Source of the DNA: Phycisphaerae bacterium
GTDB lineage: Bacteria > Chloroflexota > Anaerolineae > 4572-78 > J111
Reading direction: 5' to 3'
Assembly (NCBI GenBank): GCA_028285035.1
Contig: JANQQF010000011.1
Location: 1 to 64,000, forward strand
Length of the DNA stretch: 64,000 nucleotides
Shown here: positions 1-8,650 of the stretch, piece by piece
Layout: every line of letters starts with the position of its first letter
Position numbering within the stretch: the stretch's first letter is position 1
Program-made: the position numbers and the translations under genes
The notes under the pieces: generated by a model
The model's database searches: none
What the model was told of the DNA's origin: nothing
What the model saw: only the letters and a program-made list of their open reading frames with translations

Positions 1-104
1 CAAGTATTGACAATATTCTATTCGGGTCATTCGTTTTTTCTTCATACCCTTGACCCTAACCTTTTTGTCCTTTTCTCGCAATTCTTGCGTAAGTCCTGAC
101 TTCG

Positions 105-170
105 TTAGATTAGGAGATTGGAAATTACAGATTGTGTAAATCGAACATTATAATCTCCAATCTTTAATCT
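105..170. repeat. Imperfect hairpin built from short repeated words
   Basis: The left arm near 107-126 carries AGATTAGGAGATTGGAAATT and the right arm near 152-170 carries AATCTCCAATCTTTAATCT, which is close to its reverse complement. The rest of bases 1-179 shows no gene. The hairpin sits just downstream of the stop of the minus-strand gene that starts at 764, so its transcript could end or be protected here, but it lacks a clean terminator U-tract. It has the same architecture as the hairpins at 53041, 55137 and 57340. The arms are seen directly; the function is unknown. Confidence 0.5.
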
Positions 171-179
171 CTTCTCCTC

Positions 180-764
180 TTAAAAATTCTCTTCAACAAT
201 TTCGTACACAACTACATCGGCCACGATAATGTCACCTTGGACCTGTCCCCAGACTTGCAATTCAACATCGCCACTGACAGTAAAAGCCTCCACGGGTTGG
301 ATGGCTTGGGTCAGGGTAATATCGGCATCCTCGGTTGCTCCTTGCGTTAGGGAGTCGATGTCAGTCACATCCTCGAAAATCTGGGCGTCAGGGCTGATGA
401 CGACTTGTTTTTCAGGGCCATCGTGGCTCAAGCTAACGGTTGTCTGCGGTTCACCATCGGTGATTTCAACCTCAACGTCAAGCTCAATGTTGCCCGTACC
501 AATGGCGATGGTGTCACCCTCTTGCCCGAGTAACACGCCCACTGCGGCGGGCATTTCCTGGGGAAGATCAGGCGATGGCTCAATGGTTAGCTTGACAGTG
601 ACCGGCCCATTGCCCTCATCACGGACAAATTCGAGAATTTTGATGGGGCCACCACGTGGGCTATCGGCAGCGGCTTGTTCTGTAGGCTGCCACATTTGCA
701 TTGCCAAGAGAATACCACCCGCTAATACTGCAATCAATAATGTACTACCAAGTATTCGTTTCAT
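180..764 (-). CDS. Small secreted protein of unknown function
   Basis: This 194-residue protein begins with two positive residues and a hydrophobic stretch (about residues 4-21, MKRILGSTLLIAVLAGGILL), which looks like a signal peptide or N-terminal anchor. The rest is acidic, beta-rich and free of cysteine, with no catalytic motif I recognise. It may be an exported structural or binding domain. A strong ribosome site (AAAGGAGA) lies a few bases before the ATG, so the gene is probably real. It is followed on the same strand by a hairpin at 105-170. Upstream, about 796-905 holds AT-rich word repeats (variants of AACCCTA and AAACTCTA) between this gene and the response-regulator gene. No function is assigned. 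Confidence 0.7.
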   Translation of the reverse strand: MKRILGSTLLIAVLAGGILLAMQMWQPTEQAAADSPRGGPIKILEFVRDEGNGPVTVKLTIEPSPDLPQEMPAAVGVLLGQEGDTIAIGTGNIELDVEVEITDGEPQTTVSLSHDGPEKQVVISPDAQIFEDVTDIDSLTQGATEDADITLTQAIQPVEAFTVSGDVELQVWGQVQGDIIVADVVVYEIVEENF

Positions 765-974
765 GAGAAATCTCCTTTCGAAATCAGTAATGAGTGATGA
801 GTAAATAGTGGTTAGTTTTATGGGTTTGAATGTTACAACCCACTCACCCTATCAACCCTAAAAACTCTATAAACTCTAAAACTCACAAACGCTACAAACT
901 CACAACGTGTCGACAAGGGTAAGGATAAATTGAGGAGATTTCAAGCGGGTTTCGAGGAGATTACGATTTTGTAA

Positions 975-1673
975 TCAAGCATCTAAACGATAACCGACAC
1001 CAGGAACGGTCAAAATTAAACGGGGTTGGGCAGGGGTTAGCTCGATTTTTTCACGAAGACGGCGAATGTGGACATTGACCGTGCGCTCGCTCTCGACATC
1101 GGCCTCATAGCCCCACACCGCCTCGATAATTTGTGACCGGTTTAAGGCCTGGCCCGAATGACGCGCCAGTAGCAGCAGAAGCTTGAACTCAGTTGGGGTG
1201 AGATTGAGCGTCGTTTGCCCTCGGGAAACCTGATTTTTGCTAAGGTCAATCACCAAATCGGCGATAAAAAGCTGATCGGTCGCGTTGGGGGCAAATTCGC
1301 CATAGCTTCGCCGCAACAAGGCTCGGACACGAGATAACAGTTCACGCAGGCTGAATGGTTTGGTCATGTAATCGTCGGCCCCCATCTCCAAGCCCAGGAC
1401 CTTATCCATTTCATCCCGCTGTACCGTTAGCATCAGAATGGGCTGATAGAAGCCTTGTTGACGCAACTGACGGCAGACATCAAAGCCGGACTGGTCGGGT
1501 AGGCGAACATCGAGAATGACCAAATGGGGAGCGTGGTCTTGCACGTAGGCCAACCCCGCCTGTCCCTCATTCTGCCACGCTACCTGATAGCCCTCCTGCC
1601 TAAGTCCTGTCTGCAAACTCTCTGCCACGGCGGGGTCATCTTCGATGAGCAGGAGATGATTTTGTTTCATCAT
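975..1673 (-). CDS. OmpR/PhoB-family response regulator
   Basis: This is a two-domain transcription regulator of 232 residues. The receiver domain (about 1-120) shows the acidic pocket EDD near residues 11-13, the phospho-acceptor Asp55 in VILDVRLPD, Thr83 and Lys105 in MTKPFS. The winged-helix DNA-binding domain (about 135-232) has LTPTEFKLL and the terminal VPGVGYRL typical of PhoB relatives. The reading frame extends upstream to 1742, but the ATG at 1673 has a GGGAG site before it and overlaps the TAA of the preceding membrane-protein gene by one base (TAATG), so translation is probably coupled. No histidine kinase is present in the window; the partner must lie elsewhere, or the membrane protein feeds signals to it. 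Confidence 0.92.
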   Translation of the reverse strand: MMKQNHLLLIEDDPAVAESLQTGLRQEGYQVAWQNEGQAGLAYVQDHAPHLVILDVRLPDQSGFDVCRQLRQQGFYQPILMLTVQRDEMDKVLGLEMGADDYMTKPFSLRELLSRVRALLRRSYGEFAPNATDQLFIADLVIDLSKNQVSRGQTTLNLTPTEFKLLLLLARHSGQALNRSQIIEAVWGYEADVESERTVNVHIRRLREKIELTPAQPRLILTVPGVGYRLDA

Positions 1674-2335
1674 TACTTCTCCCGTAGCAACCAAATGCTG
1701 CTGATCAAACATAGCACTAACCCAATCACGGTTACCCACCATCCCCAGCCTAAATTGACTGGTTCAAGATAGGTGTGCCCAATCGCCTCTTGAACGAGGC
1801 TAAATTGCCGCCAGGGTAGGATAAGGCTGGCCAGGCTACCGATGAATAGAGTCGCCCCGCCGATCAGATAGGGGACTTTTCTGAAGGCGATAGCGATCAC
1901 AGTCAAGCCCATAACCAATAGAGCAAGTAGGGTCTGTATCCGAAACTCGCTATTCAGCAGCACATCGGGGTCCCACACCGGCGAAATGCCCGCCAAGGCC
2001 ATAGGAATAACTGCCGCCCGCGCCAGCCATTTACTCCACCCCGGCAAGCGCACCCGTTGATTTTCGATGATGAGCGGAATGCTCAAAGCGGCGAAAAAGA
2101 GGGGGTAGAGAAAGTGTAGCCGGTTAGGCTGAAGTTGTAACGTTCGTACTTCACCCAAAAATTTCACAAACTCAGCGAGTCCCGGCGCTGTCAATTGCAG
2201 CGCCACACTCTCCCGCCAAATCCAGGGGAGAAACGCCCCACCAATGCCTGTGAGGAGGAGGCCGATGCCTAGGAGCCAACTGGGGAGATGAAAGCCAACG
2301 GTTTTAGGTAATCGCGATTGTTCTATAGTCGTCAA
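1673..2335 (-). CDS. Multi-pass membrane protein coupled to the response regulator
   Basis: This roughly 220-residue hydrophobic protein has about six membrane segments, for example around LLGIGLLLTGIGGAFLPWIW and VTVIGLVLCLISSIWLL near the C terminus. It has no recognisable catalytic motif and no histidine-kinase domain. The open frame reaches 2362 with a TTG codon, but an extended -10 promoter at 2374-2382 would place the transcript start near 2367, leaving no room for a ribosome site. The TTG at 2335 has GGAAGGG about ten bases upstream and is preferred. Its stop overlaps the start of the response-regulator gene, so the two are an operon. A role in sensing for that regulator is inference only. 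Confidence 0.75.
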   Translation of the reverse strand: MTTIEQSRLPKTVGFHLPSWLLGIGLLLTGIGGAFLPWIWRESVALQLTAPGLAEFVKFLGEVRTLQLQPNRLHFLYPLFFAALSIPLIIENQRVRLPGWSKWLARAAVIPMALAGISPVWDPDVLLNSEFRIQTLLALLVMGLTVIAIAFRKVPYLIGGATLFIGSLASLILPWRQFSLVQEAIGHTYLEPVNLGWGWWVTVIGLVLCLISSIWLLREK

Positions 2336-2373
2336 AATAGAAATGCCCTTCCATTCCAGCAAAACGTCGCCAG

Positions 2374-2382
2374 ATTATACCA
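2374..2382 (-). promoter_or_regulatory. Extended -10 promoter for the membrane protein-regulator operon
   Basis: On the minus strand the sequence reads TGGTATAAT, a perfect TATAAT with the TGn extension. The -35 region is poor, as is common for extended -10 promoters. Predicted initiation is near 2367. The 2363-2706 gap otherwise holds only the hairpin at 2637-2686 and no credible gene. Confidence 0.55.
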
Positions 2383-2636
2383 TAATTGATTGGGTTGACC
2401 AGATGGGGTGTTTTTCGGAAGGACGGAAGTTTGGAAGGGTGAAATCAAGAGTGAATTGAAATATTTGACCAACAAAAGGAGTAGCGTAGGGGCTAGTCAA
2501 TCGGCCCAGATGGTGGAATGGACCCAAATGCCCCAATCCGATTGGCTCGCCTGTGGTCTGGGGCTGTGATGGCTGGGATAATGCAACAATACAGGTATAT
2601 TGTTGCCCTTGTGAGCTGTGAATTTACCTACGGTCG

Positions 2637-2686
2637 TTGCCTGCGTGGGCGAGGGGCCTCGAGAGGGGCCTCGCCCACGCAGGCAA
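2637..2686. repeat. Perfect 18-bp inverted repeat, GC-rich hairpin
   Basis: TTGCCTGCGTGGGCGAGG (2637-2654) and its exact reverse complement (2669-2686) flank a 14-base loop that is itself GGCCTC-rich. It lies 20 bases beyond the stop codon of the minus-strand glycosyltransferase gene ending at 2707, so it may end that transcript, although no U-tract follows. It may also be a dispersed palindromic repeat. Confidence 0.7.
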
Positions 2687-2706
2687 GGTCATTGTGTATT
2701 CGAATT

Positions 2707-5361
2707 TCACTCCCCCACAATCTCCACCGTTGCCAACTGAAAACTGGTGCCCGCTGGATTACCAGCGATATCGAGAAAATCGAGGCGTTGGAAGGTGTCG
2801 GGATGATAGAGACCAATGTTGAGCGGATAGCTGTCAAGCGGCGCATCAGGGGGAATGGCGATGGCGTGTTGGTCGGCGATGATCTGGCCGGGCCGCCACA
2901 GGTCCGTGGGGAAGGTCCAGCAGACGGGCACGCCGTCAGCTTGGGCGAGCAAGCCAACCGTGTCATTTTCGAGGTGGGTGAAAATTTGGTAGTTCTCGGG
3001 GATCGGCTGCAAGGCTCGCCAGTAGAGCGTGACAGGTACCCGCCCGCCAGGATAAGCCCGTCGGGTATCGAGGTCGTAACCGATCAGCTCGACGACATTG
3101 CCAAAGTTGACGCTAATATCGACGGTACCTTGGGCGGCCCGAGCAAAAGCCGTAGGAGTCGCGCTTTGATCAAAGGCCCAGGCCAAGTCAACATCTGACA
3201 ATTCATTCAAAGCCAAATTTGTTGGGATTTGTTGTAAAACCTGCATTTGTTTTGTATTGGGTAGGGTCACGGTGCCTACCGTTTCATACCTTTCAGCAAT
3301 GATATCCGCTGGTGTCTCCACTTCATCCACCAAATCATCGGCGATGAAATAAAATTCGGGGGTGGAATCACAAGCCCGAGGCGCGCCTCGGGTGTACCAC
3401 ATCGTTACATCCGGCTCCTCATTACTGCCATAATCGCCCGCTAATTCACCTATCACAATCTTTTGCCCCACCGCCTTCCAGCCTGTGCGATGCGCGAAGC
3501 CAAAAAACCCCGCTTTAGGTGTCTCCTCATAGGGCGTCCAGAACAGGCCAAGATTGCCCGCCGGATAATCTTGCAGGTATTCAATGTCGTTCCGAACAAA
3601 GGCGTTCCAGAGGAAGGGGGCAAAGATGAGGGTGGTGAGGAGGGTGATGGCAAATGTCGTGATTAGTGGATAGCTCTCCCCCCCGGTAACGGGATCTCCG
3701 CTGGGGGTAAAGAGCGTGCTATTACCCCTCCCCCTTGCAGGGGGAGGCTGGGAGGGGGTAGAGTGACTGCTTCTTTTCTCCTCTGTGCTACCACCCAAAC
3801 GCCCTAACACCCCACTCACCGCCCACGCCGCAAGCAAACTCCAGGCCGGGACAATCGTATAAATGTGGGTCAAGCCAAGGGCGACCACAAAGTTGTATCC
3901 CAAGAATGGCACCGCCAGCCAGCCGATGAGGGCTTGCGTTGAGGTGCCTTTGCGGGTGAGAGGGAGACTAAAAACGGCGACAAGGAGCAGCAAGAAAAAG
4001 GGGAGAATGGCTAAGTCAACATATTCAAGGTCTCGTAAATTGATTTCAAAACGAAGCAGAGTGGGCCAGACTATAATTAGTAACGAGGCAAGACCTAATA
4101 GCAAACCGAGCCACCAGCGACGGCGATGTTGCGAGCCGATTAGCCAAATCAACGCCCCCATCACCAAGAGGCTGGTCAGGACGATGTAATAAAACGAACT
4201 GTAGAAGGTGTTGAAATGAAAGAAGTCGGGCAGATTGTTGCGTAGCTCGTTGCCGATACGATTGCCGACGTAAGCTCCAGTGCGATTGGCTTGGGGATCA
4301 AGGCTGTAGGGCCAGTAGAAGGGGAGGCTGATCAAGGCTGTGCCGCTGATGAACAGAATGATTGGAATGAACGTCGCTTTGCGGAAGCGTGTCCACCAAT
4401 CCAGCCAGGAAAATTGCCCTTCGTCCGAGAGCAGACTAGGTAACAACAGCCAGCCAATCGCCGGAAGTACCAAAATGGTGTCATAATGCGCTAAAAGGCC
4501 AGTGCCCAAGCATAAACCGCTGAGCAAGGCGTAGCGCCTTTGGCCAGTTTTGCGTTGGTAAAGTATCAGCAAAAAGGCCAAACTGCTCATCCACAAAACC
4601 AGGGCTTGATATTGCACGATACGACCAAAGGCGACGGTGAAGCCATTGAGGCTGAAGATGAGCGCGGCCAGCCAGCCTAGATGCGGGCAATTGAGCGCTT
4701 GGCCGATAAGGTAAATGGTCACGATCGCGGCGAGGCTGGCGATGATGAAGGGGAGACGGGCGCTAAATTCATTGATGATGCCGTTTAGCCGCCACATCGC
4801 CATCGGCAGTAACACCTCGCCCGGTCCTTTTGAGCGTAGGAAAAGGGCGTCCTCGTGCCCTTCCAGCGCTTCGGCCGCAGAGATCATGGCCAAAGCCTCA
4901 TCTCCCTGAAATTCACTGTAGCCAAGATTGCCGAAGCGGAGGAAGAGGGCAGCCGCAATCACAAGCAGCAATGATAGCAGATAGACGGGTGACTTTGGTT
5001 TGGCTGGTGATGGGTCTGCTTGTGTATTTTGTTTTTGAAAAAGTGGAACGAAAGGAAGTAAAGCGAAAACATTGAAAGCCACGAGCAGGTGCCACTGTTC
5101 AACCGGACCCGTGAGGTAGTGGAGTTGCAACAAGATGGCGTTGGTGTAGATGTAGCTAATGGCCGCACCAAGCACAGTTTGTCCTAAAAATGGTAATGTT
5201 GGGAATAAACGATACGCCCAGGGCAGACCCGGCAAAATAGCCAGCAGCAAAATGGCGGCGAATGTCCGAAAACCGTTACCTGGCCCTAAAAATAGGATGC
5301 CCATATTTGTGAGCAGAAGCGTGAGCAGATAGAGCCCAAGGCGTGAAAGAAAACGTGTCAT
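2707..5361 (-). CDS. GT39/ArnT-like membrane glycosyltransferase
   Basis: This 884-residue protein is a polytopic membrane enzyme of the dolichyl-phosphate-mannose or undecaprenyl-phosphate-sugar transferase type (PMT/ArnT, GT-C fold). Such enzymes move a sugar from a lipid carrier to protein or glycolipid on the outer face of the membrane. An acidic pair, Asp154-Glu155 in FQGDEALAM, sits in the first extracytoplasmic loop after the start of the catalytic core, the usual place for the catalytic Asp. About 11-13 hydrophobic segments occupy residues 5-600. A soluble domain of about 250 residues follows. Residues about 530-560 (SQPPPARGRG and neighbours) are low-complexity and come from a palindromic repeat inserted in frame. 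No strong ribosome site precedes the ATG. Acceptor and sugar are unknown. Twenty-two bases separate it from the cyclodeaminase-family gene upstream. Confidence 0.82.
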   Translation of the reverse strand: MTRFLSRLGLYLLTLLLTNMGILFLGPGNGFRTFAAILLLAILPGLPWAYRLFPTLPFLGQTVLGAAISYIYTNAILLQLHYLTGPVEQWHLLVAFNVFALLPFVPLFQKQNTQADPSPAKPKSPVYLLSLLLVIAAALFLRFGNLGYSEFQGDEALAMISAAEALEGHEDALFLRSKGPGEVLLPMAMWRLNGIINEFSARLPFIIASLAAIVTIYLIGQALNCPHLGWLAALIFSLNGFTVAFGRIVQYQALVLWMSSLAFLLILYQRKTGQRRYALLSGLCLGTGLLAHYDTILVLPAIGWLLLPSLLSDEGQFSWLDWWTRFRKATFIPIILFISGTALISLPFYWPYSLDPQANRTGAYVGNRIGNELRNNLPDFFHFNTFYSSFYYIVLTSLLVMGALIWLIGSQHRRRWWLGLLLGLASLLIIVWPTLLRFEINLRDLEYVDLAILPFFLLLLVAVFSLPLTRKGTSTQALIGWLAVPFLGYNFVVALGLTHIYTIVPAWSLLAAWAVSGVLGRLGGSTEEKRSSHSTPSQPPPARGRGNSTLFTPSGDPVTGGESYPLITTFAITLLTTLIFAPFLWNAFVRNDIEYLQDYPAGNLGLFWTPYEETPKAGFFGFAHRTGWKAVGQKIVIGELAGDYGSNEEPDVTMWYTRGAPRACDSTPEFYFIADDLVDEVETPADIIAERYETVGTVTLPNTKQMQVLQQIPTNLALNELSDVDLAWAFDQSATPTAFARAAQGTVDISVNFGNVVELIGYDLDTRRAYPGGRVPVTLYWRALQPIPENYQIFTHLENDTVGLLAQADGVPVCWTFPTDLWRPGQIIADQHAIAIPPDAPLDSYPLNIGLYHPDTFQRLDFLDIAGNPAGTSFQLATVEIVGE
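3680..3770. repeat. Palindromic GC-rich repeat inside the glycosyltransferase gene
   Basis: CCTCCCCC (3727-3734) and GGGGGAGG (3740-3747) form a hairpin with a five-base loop. The flanks (GGGAGGGGGTAGAG and the CCCC-rich side) match the interior of the MITE-like elements at 6647, 11444 and 61389. The repeat stays in frame and adds about 30 Pro/Arg/Gly/Ser residues between two membrane segments. Confidence 0.65.
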
Positions 5362-5383
5362 TGGCGCATGGGTGCAACAAGCG

Positions 5384-6403
5384 TTATCCGAGGCGGGATA
5401 ACGTGTTGTGCATCATAGAGATGGGGACTTGTTGCCCCAAGCCAAGAAATTGAGCTTGACTCAGGGCCAACGTGGCCACACCAGTGTCTTGTACATCAAG
5501 TCCAGTTAAATCCGCCACGGTGATTTGATCAGGAGTTGTGCGCCCTGGAATTTTGCCCGTAATGAGGCCCCCCAGCTCGCCTTGGACATCCGTTTCAGAG
5601 ATGATGCCGCTTTTGAGGGCGTGGTAAATTTCACCGCCCGCCGCACATTGCTGTAGATTGTCCACAATGATAACCTCGGCGCGACCAAAAACTTCGGGAG
5701 CGAGTTCGTGTTTTTGGGACTGATTGCTCCCCACCGCAATGATATGGACCCCTGGCTTGAGCCAGTCCGCCTCAAGAAGCGGAGTGGGGCTGGCCGTGGC
5801 AGTAATGATGACGTCGGCGTTCGCCACAGCCGCTTCAGGCGAGGTGGCGATTTGGACGTTGAGATCGTGATCCTCAATGATGAGTCGGGCATAGTTGTCG
5901 GTGTGCAAGGGTGTTCGCCCCCATACTGAGACTTGCTCAAATTGACGAACGGCCATCAGGGCTTTGATCTGAATAAAGGCTTGCTTACCCGTGCCAATGA
6001 CGGCCACGTTGTGGATTTCTTTATTGGCCAGATGTTTGGCGGTTAAGGCCCCAGCCGCGCCAGCACTGATGGTGGTGATGTAGCCGTTGTCAACCAGGAT
6101 GGCGGCCGGAAAGCCCGTCGCTGCATCAAAAACGGTCATCAAGCCGTGGTGGGCGGGCAGGTTGATATTGGGGTTATTTTGAAAATTGCTTCGAACCTTG
6201 ATAACGAAGTAAGGATTTTCGTTAAGGTATGCGCCGCGCGCCTCAACTTCAGCATTGACTTGGGGGAGGTTGAGCGTAAATGCCCCAGGCATCATCATTC
6301 GCCCCTCTGCCAACGCGACAAACACAGTTTGCACCGCGTTGATGGCATCAGGGATCGTGACTGCCTGGCGAAGCTCGTCTTCATTGAGTAGTAACAAGGT
6401 CAT
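5384..6403 (-). CDS. Ornithine cyclodeaminase / mu-crystallin family protein
   Basis: This 339-residue NAD(P)-dependent enzyme belongs to the family that includes ornithine cyclodeaminase, alanine dehydrogenase (archaeal) and ketimine reductases. The N-terminal dimerisation and substrate half has the family segments RMMMPGAFTLN, FVIKVRSNF and GYITTISAGAAGALTA. The Rossmann half begins at VAVIGTGKQA (about residues 132-141), the nucleotide-binding turn. The later ATASPTPLL and IIAVGSNQSQKHEL segments are also typical. Its length matches the family. The exact substrate cannot be told from sequence: ornithine, another amino acid or a cyclic imine are all possible. It has a good promoter at 6511-6538 and may be cotranscribed with the glycosyltransferase 22 bases downstream. 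Confidence 0.88.
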   Translation of the reverse strand: MTLLLLNEDELRQAVTIPDAINAVQTVFVALAEGRMMMPGAFTLNLPQVNAEVEARGAYLNENPYFVIKVRSNFQNNPNINLPAHHGLMTVFDAATGFPAAILVDNGYITTISAGAAGALTAKHLANKEIHNVAVIGTGKQAFIQIKALMAVRQFEQVSVWGRTPLHTDNYARLIIEDHDLNVQIATSPEAAVANADVIITATASPTPLLEADWLKPGVHIIAVGSNQSQKHELAPEVFGRAEVIIVDNLQQCAAGGEIYHALKSGIISETDVQGELGGLITGKIPGRTTPDQITVADLTGLDVQDTGVATLALSQAQFLGLGQQVPISMMHNTLSRLG

Positions 6404-6510
6404 CTAATTTTTGTAAGGATGTAAATTGGGGCGATTATGAAAATACAAGCTGTCTTGGTCAAACTTACATGATCATAGGAAACCCAGCGTTTGTAAAAAT
6501 GTGTCTAGAG

Positions 6511-6538
6511 AGTATAGCATAACACCCACCAGTCGCAA
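6511..6538 (-). promoter_or_regulatory. Sigma-70-type promoter for the cyclodeaminase-family gene
   Basis: On the minus strand TTGCGA (6533-6538) and TATACT (6511-6516) are separated by 16 bases, with a TG before the -10 (TGCTATACT). Initiation would be near 6504, giving a leader of about 100 bases before the ATG at 6403. Confidence 0.5.
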
Positions 6539-6646
6539 GTGGCACAGGGGTAGGGATTTTGTCCCAAGCATTGTGACAACAGACACTCGTTTACATCAGC
6601 CCAAACAGGCGTTGGGGCTGTCCCCCCTCAGCCTACAGCCTTACCA

Positions 6647-6923
6647 TTACCCATAAGTGGGGTAAGCAAAATTAGGGGTAAAAAGCAAGGGGTTGGGTGA
6701 ATTTAGGACTAACTTACTTTGATTATTGTATGATTTGGGTTAATCGGGCATTTCTCCCCCCTCTAATTCCCCCCACAGGGGGGAGGACCAAACCAGCTTC
6801 CCCCCTTGTAGGGGGGATTGAGGGGGGTAGAGCGGTCCGATTAACCCTATCACCGGTTAAATAAACACCCCTCACCTAGCTTCACCTATCGCCCCCTCTC
6901 TCGGTTACCTGACTTATGGGTAA
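6647..6923. mobile_element. MITE-like element, copy 1 (277 bp)
   Basis: The ends are exact inverted repeats: TTACCCATAAGT at 6647-6658 and ACTTATGGGTAA at 6912-6923. The similarity extends inward to GGTAA and outward by several bases (GCCTTA and its counterpart). The inside carries polyC/polyG palindromes and a segment shared with copies at 11444 and 61389 (ATTAACCCTATCA, CACCTAGCTTCA). No open frame or transposase is inside. The remaining part of the 6404-6994 gap holds the promoter at 6511 and GC-rich repeat tails only. No clean target duplication is visible. Confidence 0.75.
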
Positions 6924-6994
6924 CGATAAGCTCAGGGTTGGGAGAGGGGGTGCCCGCGAAGCAGGAGGGGGCGGCCCATTTGCTGCCCGCCCGG

Positions 6995-8650
6995 CTAAGG
7001 CTGATAGACGAGATAGACAGCGGTAGCGGAGGTCTGCTCACCAAAGCCATCCCGGAATTGCAGGGTGACGGCCTTGCCCTCGATGCTTTCCATCGTGGCC
7101 CGAGGAATCTCGAGTACAGCGGGGTCGCCAAAGGTGTGGCTGAAGACGACGGTGCCCTCGGAAACGATCTCGATGATGTCATCGACAAAGATGTTGGCGA
7201 GACTGTCGGGTGAACTGGAGAAGTGGTAGGAGCCGGTGGGTTGGAGGGTGGGGATGGTAATGTCGGCGGAGAAGAAGGTTTCGCCGACCGTGGTGACGGG
7301 ACTGATAGCAATGGGGGCGGGATTGGCGGTACCGACTGGTTCGATTTGAGGGTAATCCTTGAAGAGGATGGGCAGATAGAGGGTGCTTCCAGACTCTAAC
7401 GTAAAGAGCCAGATTTCGTCTTGACCATCAGCAATCCCCTGGCCGAAAAAGTCGGAATCACTGTGAAAGGCCACTGTTGAGCCATCTGCACTCACACTGG
7501 GATCAAAACTGTCTCTATTGGTCACGTCGGATGAGGTGGTGATGCGGGTGAGGGTCATGGTCGTGGTGTCATAGAGCCAGATTTCGTTTTGATCATCAGC
7601 AATCCCCTGGCCGAAAAAGTCGGAATCACTTTCAAAGGCCACTGTTGAACCATCTGCACTCACACTGGGGTCAGAACTGGCTCTATTGGCCCCGTCGGAT
7701 GAGGAGGTGAGGCGGGTGAGGGTCATGGTCGCGGTGTCATAGAGCCAGATTTCGAATTGATCATCAGCAATACTCTGGCCGAAAAAGTCGGAATCACTGT
7801 AAAAGGCCACTGTTGAGCCATCTGCACTGACACTGGGGGTAAAATTGTCTCTGTTGACCTGTGAGGCGGAGGTGACGCGGGTGAAGGTCATGGTCGTGGT
7901 GTCATAGAGCCAGATTTCGTTTTGATTATCAGTAATACCCTGGCCGAGGAAGTCGGAGTCACTTTGAAAGGCCACTGTTGAGCCATCTGCACTCATCCTG
8001 GGGCCACCACTGCCTCTAATGCCCCCACCACCGGATGAGGAGGTGATGCGGGTGAGGGCCATGGTCGCGGTGTCATAGAGCCAGATTTCGAATTGAAACT
8101 GCTCAGTACCTTGGCCGAGAAAGTCGAAATCACTGTGAAAGGCCACTGTTGAGCCATCTGCACTCACCCTGGGCCTAGAATTTACTCTACCCGCCTGTGA
8201 GGCGGAGGTGACGCGGGTGAAGGTCATGGTCGCGGTGTCATAGAGCCAGATTTCGAATTGATTATCAGCAATCCCCTGGCCGAGAAAGTCGGAATCACTG
8301 CGAAAGGCCACTTTTGAACCATCTGCACTCACACTGGGACGAAAACTGTCTCTATTGGCCTGTGAGACGGAGGTGACGCGGGTGAAGGTCATGGTCGCGG
8401 TGTCATAGAGCCAGATTTCGAATTGATTATCGGCAAGACCCTGGCCGAGGAAGTCGGAATCACTTTCAAAGGCCACTATTGAGCCATCTGCACTCACACT
8501 GGGCCTAAAACTGCCTCTATTGGCCTCAGAGGCGGTGGTGAGGCGGGTTTGACTCATCTGCAAGGCCAAGACCAGCCCACTGCCCCAGAGGATGGCGCCG
8601 GCCAGGGCCAAACTGAGCCCGATACCGATCAATTTTTTCGATTTGAACAT
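6995..8650 (-). CDS. Secreted TolB/PD40-like seven-bladed beta-propeller protein
   Basis: This 551-residue protein has a signal peptide (KKLIGIGLSLALAGAILWG, residues 5-23). From about residue 37 to 416 there are seven tandem repeats of about 55 residues, each with a core like SVSADGSTVAFHSDSDF, then GQGIADDQ and EIWLYDTATM. This is the PD40/WD40-like pattern of TolB propellers; seven blades would close one propeller. A C-terminal beta-rich domain of about 130 residues follows LYLPILFKDYP. It is probably an extracellular or cell-surface binding protein. The ribosome site AAGGAG precedes the ATG. The blades are nearly identical even at DNA level, which suggests recent duplication or conversion. 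The ligand is unknown. Confidence 0.85.
   Translation of the reverse strand: MFKSKKLIGIGLSLALAGAILWGSGLVLALQMSQTRLTTASEANRGSFRPSVSADGSIVAFESDSDFLGQGLADNQFEIWLYDTATMTFTRVTSVSQANRDSFRPSVSADGSKVAFRSDSDFLGQGIADNQFEIWLYDTATMTFTRVTSASQAGRVNSRPRVSADGSTVAFHSDFDFLGQGTEQFQFEIWLYDTATMALTRITSSSGGGGIRGSGGPRMSADGSTVAFQSDSDFLGQGITDNQNEIWLYDTTTMTFTRVTSASQVNRDNFTPSVSADGSTVAFYSDSDFFGQSIADDQFEIWLYDTATMTLTRLTSSSDGANRASSDPSVSADGSTVAFESDSDFFGQGIADDQNEIWLYDTTTMTLTRITTSSDVTNRDSFDPSVSADGSTVAFHSDSDFFGQGIADGQDEIWLFTLESGSTLYLPILFKDYPQIEPVGTANPAPIAISPVTTVGETFFSADITIPTLQPTGSYHFSSSPDSLANIFVDDIIEIVSEGTVVFSHTFGDPAVLEIPRATMESIEGKAVTLQFRDGFGEQTSATAVYLVYQP
7402..8542 (-). repeat. Seven tandem coding repeats of about 165 bp
   Basis: Each unit encodes one propeller blade. 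Phrases such as GAGCCATCTGCACTCAC and CATAGAGCCAGATTTCG (plus-strand reading) recur in every unit with few changes. The high DNA identity makes this a likely hot spot for copy-number change. Confidence 0.85.

Noticed and set aside
2518..3198. 226-codon plus-strand open frame at the glycosyltransferase end
   Set aside because: It is the complement of the conserved end of the glycosyltransferase gene and includes the palindrome at 2637; no protein pattern.
7402..8542. Regular repeats suggesting a CRISPR-like array
   Set aside because: The roughly 165-bp units are an intact coding frame of propeller blades, with no spacers.
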